Part shown: positions 47,034 to 54,887 of the stretch, in pieces
Position numbering within the stretch: the stretch's first letter is position 1
Layout of the letters: each line of letters starts with the position of its first letter
Assembly (NCBI GenBank): GCA_024684085.1
Contig: JAIKXM010000016.1
Span: 1 to 64,000, forward strand
Length of the DNA: 64,000 nt
From: Lachnospiraceae bacterium
GTDB lineage: Bacteria > Bacillota > Clostridia > Lachnospirales > Lachnospiraceae
Direction of reading: 5' to 3'
Program-made: the position numbers and the translations under genes
Notes under the pieces: generated by a model
What the model was told of the DNA's origin: nothing
Database searches by the model: none
The model's input: the letters and a program-made list of their open reading frames with translations, nothing else

Positions 47034-47816
47034 TTAAAATCTTCTTCTGACTGATCTTACAATATAACCGTCAGTACTGCCTGAGCCTTCATATGCTGCG
47101 ATAGCAGCTGATATAACGGCAATAAGTTCAGTATCATCCTGTGCTTCCTCATTCTCGATAATCTGAGCAACAGTATCTTCTGCCGTCTTGGCAACATCTT
47201 TAGTCTTCTTGGGTTTGTTCTGCATATTATAGATAATCTTGAATCCTGAGATGATTATCATAAGAATGATAAGAACCGCAAAAACCGTACCCATACCAAG
47301 AAGAGTATTCATTCCGGCGTTTGTAAATAATTCACCTGTCGTAAGCTTAACATTGGTAAGCATTGAATCAAATTCGTAGCTGCCTCTTTTCTTCACGAAT
47401 GTGATAGTACAATCCGCCGTTCTGTTATCACCCTTGGGATCCAATTCACTTCCTACGATAACGGATTTGATGGTTACTACACCCTTCTCCGTATCTTCTT
47501 CAAAAGTTATATCTTTTATTTCCTGGATATCACCCAGATCTTTCTTGGCTTCGTAAAAATTCTCTACAGCCGCTCCCATGGTATCGGAAAACTCGTCACT
47601 CCAACCATAGCTGGCACCGGCTGTGATAACATCATCAGCTGTAACAAGCCCCTGGCTTATAAGCCCATCAGCACCGTCTACATAAGTAGTTGCTGCGTCG
47701 ATGGCACTCTGCTGATCCATTGTCGAAGCATTAGCTGTATCTCCGGAATTATTTCCGCAGGCTGTGATTCCAAGAAGACTTATGATCATACCCAAAACAA
47801 TCAAATGTTTCTTCAT
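47034..47816 (-). CDS. OadG-like small subunit with lipoprotein-type N-terminus
   Basis: A 260-residue protein whose first 20 residues form a lipoprotein signal ending ITACG. An extracytoplasmic domain (about 25-165) follows, then one membrane helix (about 170-195) and a cytosolic tail ending AAIAAYEGS...YIVRSVRRRF, which matches OadG/MmdD. OadG assembles the pump. The extra lipidated outer domain is much longer than in classic OadG, which is about 85 residues. Confidence 0.8.
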   Translation of the reverse strand: MKKHLIVLGMIISLLGITACGNNSGDTANASTMDQQSAIDAATTYVDGADGLISQGLVTADDVITAGASYGWSDEFSDTMGAAVENFYEAKKDLGDIQEIKDITFEEDTEKGVVTIKSVIVGSELDPKGDNRTADCTITFVKKRGSYEFDSMLTNVKLTTGELFTNAGMNTLLGMGTVFAVLIILMIIISGFKIIYNMQNKPKKTKDVAKTAEDTVAQIIENEEAQDDTELIAVISAAIAAYEGSGSTDGYIVRSVRRRF

Positions 47817-47846
47817 ATCCTGTATCTTCCTTTCTTAAATACGTAA

Positions 47847-49271
47847 TTATTTTGCAGAATGCTTCTTAGCAGGCAGATCAACAGCCTTGGTATAAAGCAT
47901 ATCAAATGCACCGATAACATACTTACGTGTATCAGCAGGAAGAATAACTGTATCTACATAACCTCTTCTTGCAGCGCTTTCAACACTGTTCTGAAGTGCG
48001 GCATATTCCTTAGCACATGCATCAATGGCATCAGCACCCTGTCCGTCACAGATGATCTGAGCAGCGAACTTGGCATCCATCATACCTATAGAAGCCGAAT
48101 CCCATGCAAACGTCATATCTGCGCCTACAGACTTAGAGTTCATAACAACACCGGCTGTACCGAATGCCTTACCGATCACTACATTAACCTTAGGAACTGT
48201 AGCGTTGGCAAAAGCAGCAGTAAGAGCTGCGGCTGCGCGTGAAACTTTCTTCTCTGAGCACATGCATGCCTTAAATCCGGTAACATTGGTAAGTGTAAGA
48301 ACAGGAATCTCAAAAGCATCACAGAAATTAACAAAATCTGCAGCCTTCTCACATCCTTTAGCGCTGAGAACAGAATCAAACTTCTCTACGATCTCGCCAT
48401 TCTCATCAGCAACTTCCGAACGGTTAGCAACAACACCGACTGTATCTCCGTTAAGCTTGATGAAACCGGTAACCATATCCTTGGCGAACTCTGCCTTTGT
48501 CTCAAAGAAAGTATTATCATCAGCGATCATAGAAACAGCGATAGACGTATCGCCTACGCAATTCTCGATACCGCTGCATGCTCTGTTAAGATCATCTTCG
48601 CAATCATCAAAAGCGGTAGAATCGCAGTTATCAGGAAGGATAGATACCAATTCTCTGATAGAAGCGAAGATCGTCTCCTCATCAGCGACCATATCAACCA
48701 CACCTGCCTCAGAAGCCTGGAAACCAGCTGCGGAATTATCGCACTTAGATGCATTATTACCCTTGATAGCATCAGGAGAATTAACGAACATCTTAGCGTC
48801 CTTCTCCATGAATGTGAAATCAGATAAAGCAGGTACGAGTGAAAGACCGCCACCGCATGTACCGAATATTGCTGTTATCTGAGGGATCACACCTGAGCAT
48901 AAGCTTGAAGCGGCAAATATCTCACCGAATGCATTCAGTGCATCTGTAGCCTCCTGAAGACGAAGTCCTGTTGAATCGATAAGTCCTATAACAGGAGCTC
49001 CCATCTTAAGAGCCATATTATACAAATTAACGATCTTCTTGGCATGCATCTCACCAATACTGCCGCCTAATACCGACGCGTTCTGGCTGTATACATACAC
49101 AAGCTTACCGTTAATCACGCCATAGCCAGTTACAACACCGTCTGATGGAGTGTCATTCTGTTTCAGATTAAAATCAGTAGCTCTGGCTGTTACTGCTGCT
49201 CCGATTTCAACGAAACTGTTCTCGTCAAGCAGAGAGGCAATTCTCTGGCTCGCACTTGTAGTAGTACTCAT
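47847..49271 (-). CDS. Acyl-CoA carboxyltransferase (MmdA/PCCB-like, transcarboxylase 12S-like)
   Basis: A 474-residue crotonase-fold carboxyltransferase with two halves. The N half has LIDSTGLRLQEA and FGTCGGGLSLVPALSDF (first oxyanion loop); the C half has GKAFGTAGVVMNSKSVGAD and WDSASIGMMDA. It is shorter and more diverged than propionyl-CoA carboxylase beta (about 510). It should move CO2 between an acyl-CoA, such as methylmalonyl-CoA, and biotin; the actual acyl-CoA is unknown. First gene of the cluster, with GGAGGG before its ATG. Confidence 0.85.
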   Translation of the reverse strand: MSTTTSASQRIASLLDENSFVEIGAAVTARATDFNLKQNDTPSDGVVTGYGVINGKLVYVYSQNASVLGGSIGEMHAKKIVNLYNMALKMGAPVIGLIDSTGLRLQEATDALNAFGEIFAASSLCSGVIPQITAIFGTCGGGLSLVPALSDFTFMEKDAKMFVNSPDAIKGNNASKCDNSAAGFQASEAGVVDMVADEETIFASIRELVSILPDNCDSTAFDDCEDDLNRACSGIENCVGDTSIAVSMIADDNTFFETKAEFAKDMVTGFIKLNGDTVGVVANRSEVADENGEIVEKFDSVLSAKGCEKAADFVNFCDAFEIPVLTLTNVTGFKACMCSEKKVSRAAAALTAAFANATVPKVNVVIGKAFGTAGVVMNSKSVGADMTFAWDSASIGMMDAKFAAQIICDGQGADAIDACAKEYAALQNSVESAARRGYVDTVILPADTRKYVIGAFDMLYTKAVDLPAKKHSAK

Positions 49272-49319
49272 TTTAAGCCCTCCATATATGAAATTTAAAA
49301 ATTTTACACGCTATTTAGT

Positions 49320-49328
49320 AGTATAGCA
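49320..49328 (-). promoter_or_regulatory. Candidate extended -10 promoter of the decarboxylase operon
   Basis: Minus-strand TGCTATACT (49328-49320) between the GGDEF-gene terminator and the carboxyltransferase gene, with about 48 bases to the ATG. No good -35 is seen. Confidence 0.45.
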
Positions 49329-49330
49329 TA

Positions 49331-49374
49331 AAAAAACTCAAAGAAAAATATAATTTTAATATTTTTCTTTGAGT
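49331..49374 (-). terminator. Terminator of the scpA-scpB-GGDEF transcript
   Basis: A perfect 16-base inverted repeat (49336-49351 and 49359-49374) starting ACTCAAAG, followed on the minus strand by a T-run. It lies about 100 bases past the GGDEF gene. Confidence 0.85.
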
Positions 49375-49474
49375 GCAATTGAGCAGAGGTTACTGTTCAC
49401 AGGTGCCTGTCCGTTACAGGAAATATATTCACCAAAACGGGGCTCTCGCTCCGATGTAAGTGTTGCGAATACTG

Positions 49475-50794
49475 TTATTCAGATATAGAGTGCATTTCAT
49501 CGTCTTTTTTATATACAATCCTGTTCCTGCCGCCCGTCTTTCCTTCATACAGAAGATCGTCAACATCCTTGATCTGTTTATCTATTATCCGGTCATCACC
49601 GGATATAAGACCGAAGGTCATCGTTATCGTCAACAGTTCGCCTTCGTATTCAACAGCGTTATCAATGACCGCTTTTCGAATGTCGGAAAGTTTTGCAAGA
49701 GCTTCATCTATCTCCATATTATCGAAGATAAGGATGAACTCCTCTCCGCCCCATCTTACTGCAAAGCCGTTTCCAAACATCATCCTGTTAAAAACAGCTG
49801 CGGTTTCGGATAACACCAGATCACCACAGTCGTGACCATATTCATCGTTGAATTTCTTGAAGAAGTCGATGTCGCCCATCGCAATACAGAAATGCGTTCC
49901 GTATTCAAGTGCATTCTCTCTTACGGCTTTGATCTTGGCCTCTCCTATCCTACGTGTATACACCTTGGTAAGAGCATCCTTCTCGATCATATCTCTTATA
50001 TACTTCTGGACAGATATCATGAACTTACCGATCTCGCCTAGCTCATCCTTCCTGCCGAGAATACGTGCATCAAGGTCTGCTCTTAAGTTACCGCCCGCAA
50101 CCGCTTCAAGGAAATTCTTCTCCTTATCGATGACTTGAGAGAATTCGCTTGCAAGCATTGTGGATGCCAATACCGCGAGCAACATCATCACAAGCGAGAT
50201 CCCGATAACAGGCAGCGACTTGAATATAAGTTCCTGTCTCATCTGAGTCGTTGTCCTGCCTGCGGAGATCATGGCAAAGACTTCACCGTTAGAATTAAAT
50301 ATCGGATAATAACAGGCAAAGTACTCTTCTCCTCCAAGATCCGCATTATCATAGAACATCTCCCTGCCTTCAAGAATAACTGCATCGGAGATAGCCTTAT
50401 TAACAACAGTTCCGTCGATAGTCTTGCCGCTCTTATCCTGAATGGTAGATATCTGTCTGACATCCTTGCAGAAAAGCGTCAGATCAACACTCGTTTCTTC
50501 CTTTAGACGAGTGATTATCGCCAGTCCTTCATCAAGATCCTTATTGCCCTTTTGCAGAACATATTCCTCTTCATTGATCACCCTAATGCCGTAATCACCG
50601 GGATAAGCAAGATCGAGACTTACAGCCGCCGAAGCTGCCACAGCATGAAGCTTATCCTCCATCTCTTCAGTCATTGCCTTGTTGAAAATGATATATACAA
50701 AAAAAGTAGTCACAATGCCCATGACAAGGATGGGAGCGATATTATTCAGGATCAGCCTTTTTCTTAATCCACCTTTTTTATTCTTATCATCCAT
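49475..50794 (-). CDS. Membrane diguanylate cyclase with extracellular sensor
   Basis: A 439-residue protein: transmembrane helix 1 (about 17-38), an extracytoplasmic single-Cache-like domain (about 40-185), helix 2 (about 193-214), HAMP-like linker, and GGDEF domain from about 272. The active-site motif is GGEEF (349-353) with metal Asp in GDIDFFKKFND (308-310). The inhibitory RxxD site is missing at its usual place. It should make c-di-GMP in response to an unknown outside signal. It shares the scpA-scpB operon, 19 bases after the acidic-protein gene. Confidence 0.93.
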   Translation of the reverse strand: MDDKNKKGGLRKRLILNNIAPILVMGIVTTFFVYIIFNKAMTEEMEDKLHAVAASAAVSLDLAYPGDYGIRVINEEEYVLQKGNKDLDEGLAIITRLKEETSVDLTLFCKDVRQISTIQDKSGKTIDGTVVNKAISDAVILEGREMFYDNADLGGEEYFACYYPIFNSNGEVFAMISAGRTTTQMRQELIFKSLPVIGISLVMMLLAVLASTMLASEFSQVIDKEKNFLEAVAGGNLRADLDARILGRKDELGEIGKFMISVQKYIRDMIEKDALTKVYTRRIGEAKIKAVRENALEYGTHFCIAMGDIDFFKKFNDEYGHDCGDLVLSETAAVFNRMMFGNGFAVRWGGEEFILIFDNMEIDEALAKLSDIRKAVIDNAVEYEGELLTITMTFGLISGDDRIIDKQIKDVDDLLYEGKTGGRNRIVYKKDDEMHSISE

Positions 50795-50813
50795 AGGACA
50801 GTCCTCCCATCGA

Positions 50814-51407
50814 TCAGAAGCCTAAACCGAAATCTTCCAGAGAGAACTCTATGCTCTCTTCATTGAGGAGCATATCCATATCCTCTTCGTCTATCTCTAT
50901 GCCCGAAAGGGTATCATCGTCATCATCATCGAGAAGCCCCGTATCTTCGGCATCTTCTTCAGAATCCTCATCCGACGCCTGCTTGGATCCTTTCTTATCT
51001 GTTGCCTCGGTTTTCTTATTCTTCGCAGTTTTAACCGACTTGGGATCAGCCGATGCATCCTGCACATCCGACACTTCCTCATCATATGAGGCATCCTGCT
51101 CATCCGACATTACTTCGTCATATGATGCATCTTCTTCATCAGATACGCCTTCCATATCTGAGAAAACATCCTCATCTGAATCATCCGAATCTTCAGCATC
51201 TCTGTCTACGATCTTACCATCATCAGACTTACGCTGCTTAACACTGAAGCTGGAATCATAATTCCATTTCTCAAAGAGTTCCTTGAGTTTCTTAACCGTA
51301 TTCTTAATACTTTCGTCCCGCCCGATATAGACAGTGATCACGGAACAATCAACATCAACCGAATATCCGGCTTTTTTTAATTTGTTCTTAATCTCTTCTT
51401 TAGTCAT
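50814..51407 (-). CDS. Acidic repeat protein of unknown function
   Basis: ATG 51407 is preferred; the frame extends upstream into scpB but without coding character. The 197-residue product has a basic small alpha/beta domain (1-62, starting MTKEEIKNKLKKAGY), then a very acidic tail with imperfect repeats of DASYDE and SDE/SDV type (about 75-120), a Lys-rich patch and another acidic stretch with five Asp in a row. I do not recognise the family. The N domain could bind nucleic acid or protein. It lies 22 bases after scpB. Confidence 0.75.
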   Translation of the reverse strand: MTKEEIKNKLKKAGYSVDVDCSVITVYIGRDESIKNTVKKLKELFEKWNYDSSFSVKQRKSDDGKIVDRDAEDSDDSDEDVFSDMEGVSDEEDASYDEVMSDEQDASYDEEVSDVQDASADPKSVKTAKNKKTEATDKKGSKQASDEDSEEDAEDTGLLDDDDDDTLSGIEIDEEDMDMLLNEESIEFSLEDFGLGF

Positions 51408-51429
51408 ACGTAACCCCAATATCCAAGTC

Positions 51430-51999
51430 TTATATATCCAGCTTGATCTGAACTTCAGCCTCGGCCTGCTCTTTAAATTCTTCGACCAGAGATGCCGATA
51501 TCTCGGGAAGTTCATCAAGACTCTTAACCCCAAAGCTTCTTAAGAACTGCTCTGTTGTACCGAAGAGAATGGGCTTCCCCGGAGCATCCAGTCTTCCAAG
51601 TTCCTTGATCAGCTCAAATTCCAACAGTCGGTTGATGGCATAATCACTGTTAACGCCTCTTATCTTCTCGACATCAAGTCTCGTCACAGGCTGTTTGTAT
51701 GCAATGATGGAGAGAGCTTCAAGAGCCGAATCACTGAGTGTATTCTTATGTGACGTCTTGGTTATATCTATAAGATATTCATACATCTCAGGCTTTGAGC
51801 ACATCTGGAAAGCATCATCCAGCTCGACTATAGTCACACCTCTTCCGGCGCTCTTCATATCTTCGATCATCTCAGCCATAAGCTTGCGGGTACTCTTAAC
51901 ATCTTCTCCTATCTCTTCTGCAAGACGACTCACCTGAACCGCCTCACCCAAGGAGAAAAGTATAGCTTCGATAATAGCTTTTTTATTGTTCTTTGTCAT
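51430..51999 (-). CDS. scpB: Segregation and condensation protein ScpB
   Basis: A 189-residue kleisin-associated winged-helix protein with AIIEAILFSLGEAVQ, ALSIIAYKQPVTRLDVEKIRGVNSDYA and a C-terminal FGTTEQFLRSFGVKSLDELP. It forms the SMC-ScpAB complex with ScpA and SMC (8.7 kb). It follows scpA by 20 bases. Confidence 0.96.
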   Translation of the reverse strand: MTKNNKKAIIEAILFSLGEAVQVSRLAEEIGEDVKSTRKLMAEMIEDMKSAGRGVTIVELDDAFQMCSKPEMYEYLIDITKTSHKNTLSDSALEALSIIAYKQPVTRLDVEKIRGVNSDYAINRLLEFELIKELGRLDAPGKPILFGTTEQFLRSFGVKSLDELPEISASLVEEFKEQAEAEVQIKLDI

Positions 52000-52019
52000 A
52001 TCATCTCACCGCGTCGCCG

Positions 52020-52808
52020 TCAGACATTCTCAAGATCTGCCTGCAGGAATTCCGTATCTGATACATTCTCGGCAACGGTTATCCTTATATCATCATCTAT
52101 TCCGTTCTGTTCTATCTCAATAAGTCCTGTCTTGATCAATTCAAGAACTGCAAGGAAGGTAACTATGATCTCAAGCTTGCTGTTCTGCCTCTCAAGAAGC
52201 TCTCTGAACATAAGCACCTTATGTTCCCAAATATAAGCCTTTATAAAATTACTCTTACCTTCAAGATTGATCTCATCCTTCTCGATATTACCGAATTTAC
52301 TTCGAATAGGATCGATCTTATTCTCATTACGCTTGATCGTCTCTCTGAATATACGATTCAGTTCCTGAAGATTAAGGTCTTTCAGAAGCTCATCATAGTC
52401 CAAAGGCGGTTTGAACTTCGCCACTTCTTCCGGAAGCGTCGCTTCCTTATATACATACCTCGAAGCCATAAGAGAACGGTCTTTTAACTCAAAAGACATG
52501 TATTTGCAAACCTTGTATTCCAACAGTTTCTCAACGAGTTCCGTTCGCGGATCTTCCTCCTCACCCTCTTCGTTAACTTCGGGAGGCAGAAGCATCTTAC
52601 ACTTGATATCAAGAAGAGTAGCCGCCATCACAAGGAACTCACTCATAATGTTCATATCCTCTTCCTGCATCTGTTTGATATAATCAAGATACTGCTCCGT
52701 GATCATCACGATCGGAATATCGTATATATCTATTTTATTCTTATCTATCAGATGAAGCAGAAGGTCCAACGGTCCTTCAAACACTTCCAACTTAACCGAT
52801 AAAGCCAT
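52020..52808 (-). CDS. scpA: Segregation and condensation protein ScpA
   Basis: A 262-residue kleisin with the N-terminal VFEGPLDLLLHLIDKNKIDIYDIP, a central ATLLDIKCKMLLPPE and a C-terminal winged helix (VTFLAVLELIKTGLIEIEQN). It links the two heads of SMC. First gene of the operon, with GGAGAAG before the ATG. Confidence 0.96.
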   Translation of the reverse strand: MALSVKLEVFEGPLDLLLHLIDKNKIDIYDIPIVMITEQYLDYIKQMQEEDMNIMSEFLVMAATLLDIKCKMLLPPEVNEEGEEEDPRTELVEKLLEYKVCKYMSFELKDRSLMASRYVYKEATLPEEVAKFKPPLDYDELLKDLNLQELNRIFRETIKRNENKIDPIRSKFGNIEKDEINLEGKSNFIKAYIWEHKVLMFRELLERQNSKLEIIVTFLAVLELIKTGLIEIEQNGIDDDIRITVAENVSDTEFLQADLENV

Positions 52809-52932
52809 GGTCTTCTCCGCTAATTAATAGTAATATTGCAAAATAAAGGCATATAGAAAGTATCTGCAATACCAGTTTATTATATCAAATTTATAACATC
52901 TTTAATAAGAAATTGAATAGAAATAATTGTTA

Positions 52933-53802
52933 TCAATCTTTGACGATATCGATAACAACAAGCTCTCCGGGATTAAATATCCTTATGGGAAGCGTATGCG
53001 AGCCCAATCCTCTCGACAGAACCATAGTAGAGCCTTTTTTCTTAAATGTTCCGCCGGAGAACTTAGTGAACAACTTGAATCTCGGACTGATGAATCCCCT
53101 GCCGAAAGGAAGTCTCATAAGACCGCCATGGAAGTGTCCGGACAATATAAGATCCGAACCATAGTCCACATAATTATCGAAGTATTCCGGATCATGAGCG
53201 ATAAGTATATTGAATCTCGTATCATCCGGCACCGCACCGGTGATATTCTTAATATAATCATCTTCCATCTCTACATCTTCAAAGCGTTTGTAGAACTTTC
53301 GATCGATCATAAGCCCCTGTACACATACATTAAGATCAGATATGACACTACTGTCATTCTCAAGAACTTCTATATGCCGTTCGGCAAGGAACTTCTTTAG
53401 CGTCTCATATGAATCACCATATGTCTCCGGATATATCTTCATTCGATATTCATGGTTGCCTATGCCGAAGATAACGGGACAGCTTACAGCATCATCCCCA
53501 CCGGTCAGCTCTTCCAGAAAATCATAAGTATTCTTATTATCAACGCCCGGTCTTGCCGTGATCATATCTCCGGCCATGCATATAAGATCAGGCGAAAGAT
53601 ACTTAACGGCACGCGACAGCTTCCTTCCCTTCTTTCCAAAAGCCTTATTATGAAGATCTGTAAGCAGTATAAGCCTTATGTTCCTATTCAGTTTGTCAGA
53701 CCTTATCCCGGTATTCCTGATAACGAACCTGTTGCAATCAATTACATCTATCAGCAGAAATATCACAAACAGGGCAATCAGTATCAATACAACATACTTC
53801 AT
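52933..53802 (-). CDS. Membrane-anchored metallophosphoesterase (YaeI-like)
   Basis: A 289-residue protein with an N-terminal membrane helix (1-20) and calcineurin-like motifs in order: TDLHN, AGDMI, GIGNHE, IAHDPEY and SGHFHGG. Relatives act on UDP-sugars, lipids or nucleotides; the substrate here is open. It lies downstream of rpsU, but a strong terminator separates the two. Confidence 0.9.
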   Translation of the reverse strand: MKYVVLILIALFVIFLLIDVIDCNRFVIRNTGIRSDKLNRNIRLILLTDLHNKAFGKKGRKLSRAVKYLSPDLICMAGDMITARPGVDNKNTYDFLEELTGGDDAVSCPVIFGIGNHEYRMKIYPETYGDSYETLKKFLAERHIEVLENDSSVISDLNVCVQGLMIDRKFYKRFEDVEMEDDYIKNITGAVPDDTRFNILIAHDPEYFDNYVDYGSDLILSGHFHGGLMRLPFGRGFISPRFKLFTKFSGGTFKKKGSTMVLSRGLGSHTLPIRIFNPGELVVIDIVKD

Positions 53803-53831
53803 ACTATTCCTATATCACAAGCAAGAATGTC

Positions 53832-53853
53832 GCAATTTCCTATTCCACAAAAA
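53832..53853. repeat. Dispersed terminator-associated repeat, copy E (short)
   Basis: GCAATTTCCTATTCCACAAAAAA matches the right arm of the hairpin half of the other copies, with one base changed. It abuts the rpsU terminator. Confidence 0.55.
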
Positions 53854-53879
53854 AGCCCTCGGGAATTACCCAAGGGCCT
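53849..53879 (-). terminator. Terminator of rpsU
   Basis: On the minus strand AGGCCCTTGGG, loop TAATT, CCCGAGGGCT, then TTTTTTG. It starts nine bases past the rpsU stop. Confidence 0.9.
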
Positions 53880-53887
53880 TAAACTCA

Positions 53888-54064
53888 CTAGTTATACTTT
53901 CTCTTGCGAGCTGCTTCAGACTTCTTCTTACGTCTAACGCTTGGCTTCTCATAATGCTCACGCTTACGGATCTCCTGCTGGATACCAGCCTTAGCGCAAC
54001 TTCTCTTGAAACGACGTAATGCGCTGTCTAAAGATTCATTTTCTTTTACTATAATATTAGACAT
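53888..54064 (-). CDS. rpsU: 30S ribosomal protein bS21
   Basis: A 58-residue basic protein starting [20 protein letters not shown], with the family body [20 protein letters not shown]. The GGGAGGTAAG site precedes ATG 54064. It is monocistronic, with its own consensus promoter and terminator. Confidence 0.97.
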   Translation of the reverse strand: MSNIIVKENESLDSALRRFKRSCAKAGIQQEIRKREHYEKPSVRRKKKSEAARKRKYN

Positions 54065-54134
54065 CTGTTCTTACCTCCCTTCAGTCCCAATGTCTGACTG
54101 ATCTGGGTTATTATGCAACGACTGCACGTATATT

Positions 54135-54162
54135 ATTATACCAATTTTTCAGAATCCGTCAA
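54135..54162 (-). promoter_or_regulatory. Sigma-A promoter of rpsU
   Basis: TTGACG (54162-54157), 16-base spacer and TGGTATAAT with the -10 at 54140-54135 on the minus strand, about 70 bases ahead of rpsU. Confidence 0.85.
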
Positions 54163-54233
54163 CAATTATTTTAACGTTATTGCCAACCATTATTGCCAAC
54201 TGATCTATTCAATGCTCTTATTAAGAAAATCGA

Positions 54234-54776
54234 TTATTTCAACGACTGAAGCCGATAAATCTCATTTCTAAGTTCATCCAAAGCATCGGTTGTCCTGATA
54301 TCATATCGGGTTGTATATGCATCTAACTCATCAATAAAACCTTTAGCTTCATCGGCTGCCACATTAATTTCATCCTTAGCCAAATTAACCTTAGCAATAC
54401 TATTCTGATTAATACCTTCAGCAAGAAGTTCAAATCCAGACTTCATTTTCTTGGTCATCTCCAGGTAATGATCATCGATCGCACGGATCTCAGGATCCGT
54501 AATTTCAGCATTTCTTTTTTCGCCTTTTTCTATTAGAGTTGCAATCTCGGGAACAACATTTTTCTGTATCTTGGATACCATAATAGCTGTCCTCGATGAA
54601 TCCCGAATGTCATCAGCCACTTCACCGAGTACGTCCCACTGTGCCGAATCCTCAGAAAAAACGTCCAGATACTCCTCCAGCGCCTTTTGCTTCGCAAAAT
54701 TAGTACATCCGCAAAGCGAGAGCACCAAGGTAAGTGATAAGAGGATAAACACAAGTTTCTTAATTGAATTATTCAA
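54234..54776 (-). CDS. Putative helical lipoprotein
   Basis: The start is probably TTG 54776, with AAGGAG six bases ahead; an upstream ATG at 54827 lacks a site and would bury the signal peptide. The 180-residue product starts with a lipoprotein signal (KKLVFILLSLTLVLSLCGC) and is otherwise predicted mostly helical and charged. I do not recognise the family. It follows the hscC-like gene by about 110 bases and might belong to the same transcript. Confidence 0.7.
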   Translation of the reverse strand: MNNSIKKLVFILLSLTLVLSLCGCTNFAKQKALEEYLDVFSEDSAQWDVLGEVADDIRDSSRTAIMVSKIQKNVVPEIATLIEKGEKRNAEITDPEIRAIDDHYLEMTKKMKSGFELLAEGINQNSIAKVNLAKDEINVAADEAKGFIDELDAYTTRYDIRTTDALDELRNEIYRLQSLK

Positions 54777-54887
54777 TCCGATCTCCTTATTTAATGATAT
54801 TGATATTGCTCTAAAAACCGCAAACATATGAAATAATATACTATTTCATTAAAAGCGTCAACTATATCCACTCATACAATAAAGTTC

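Noticed and set aside
48070-48882. A 270-codon plus-strand open frame opposite the carboxyltransferase gene
   Set aside because: It is antisense to a clearly coding gene, low-complexity Ser/Ala/Thr-rich, and has no ribosome binding site.
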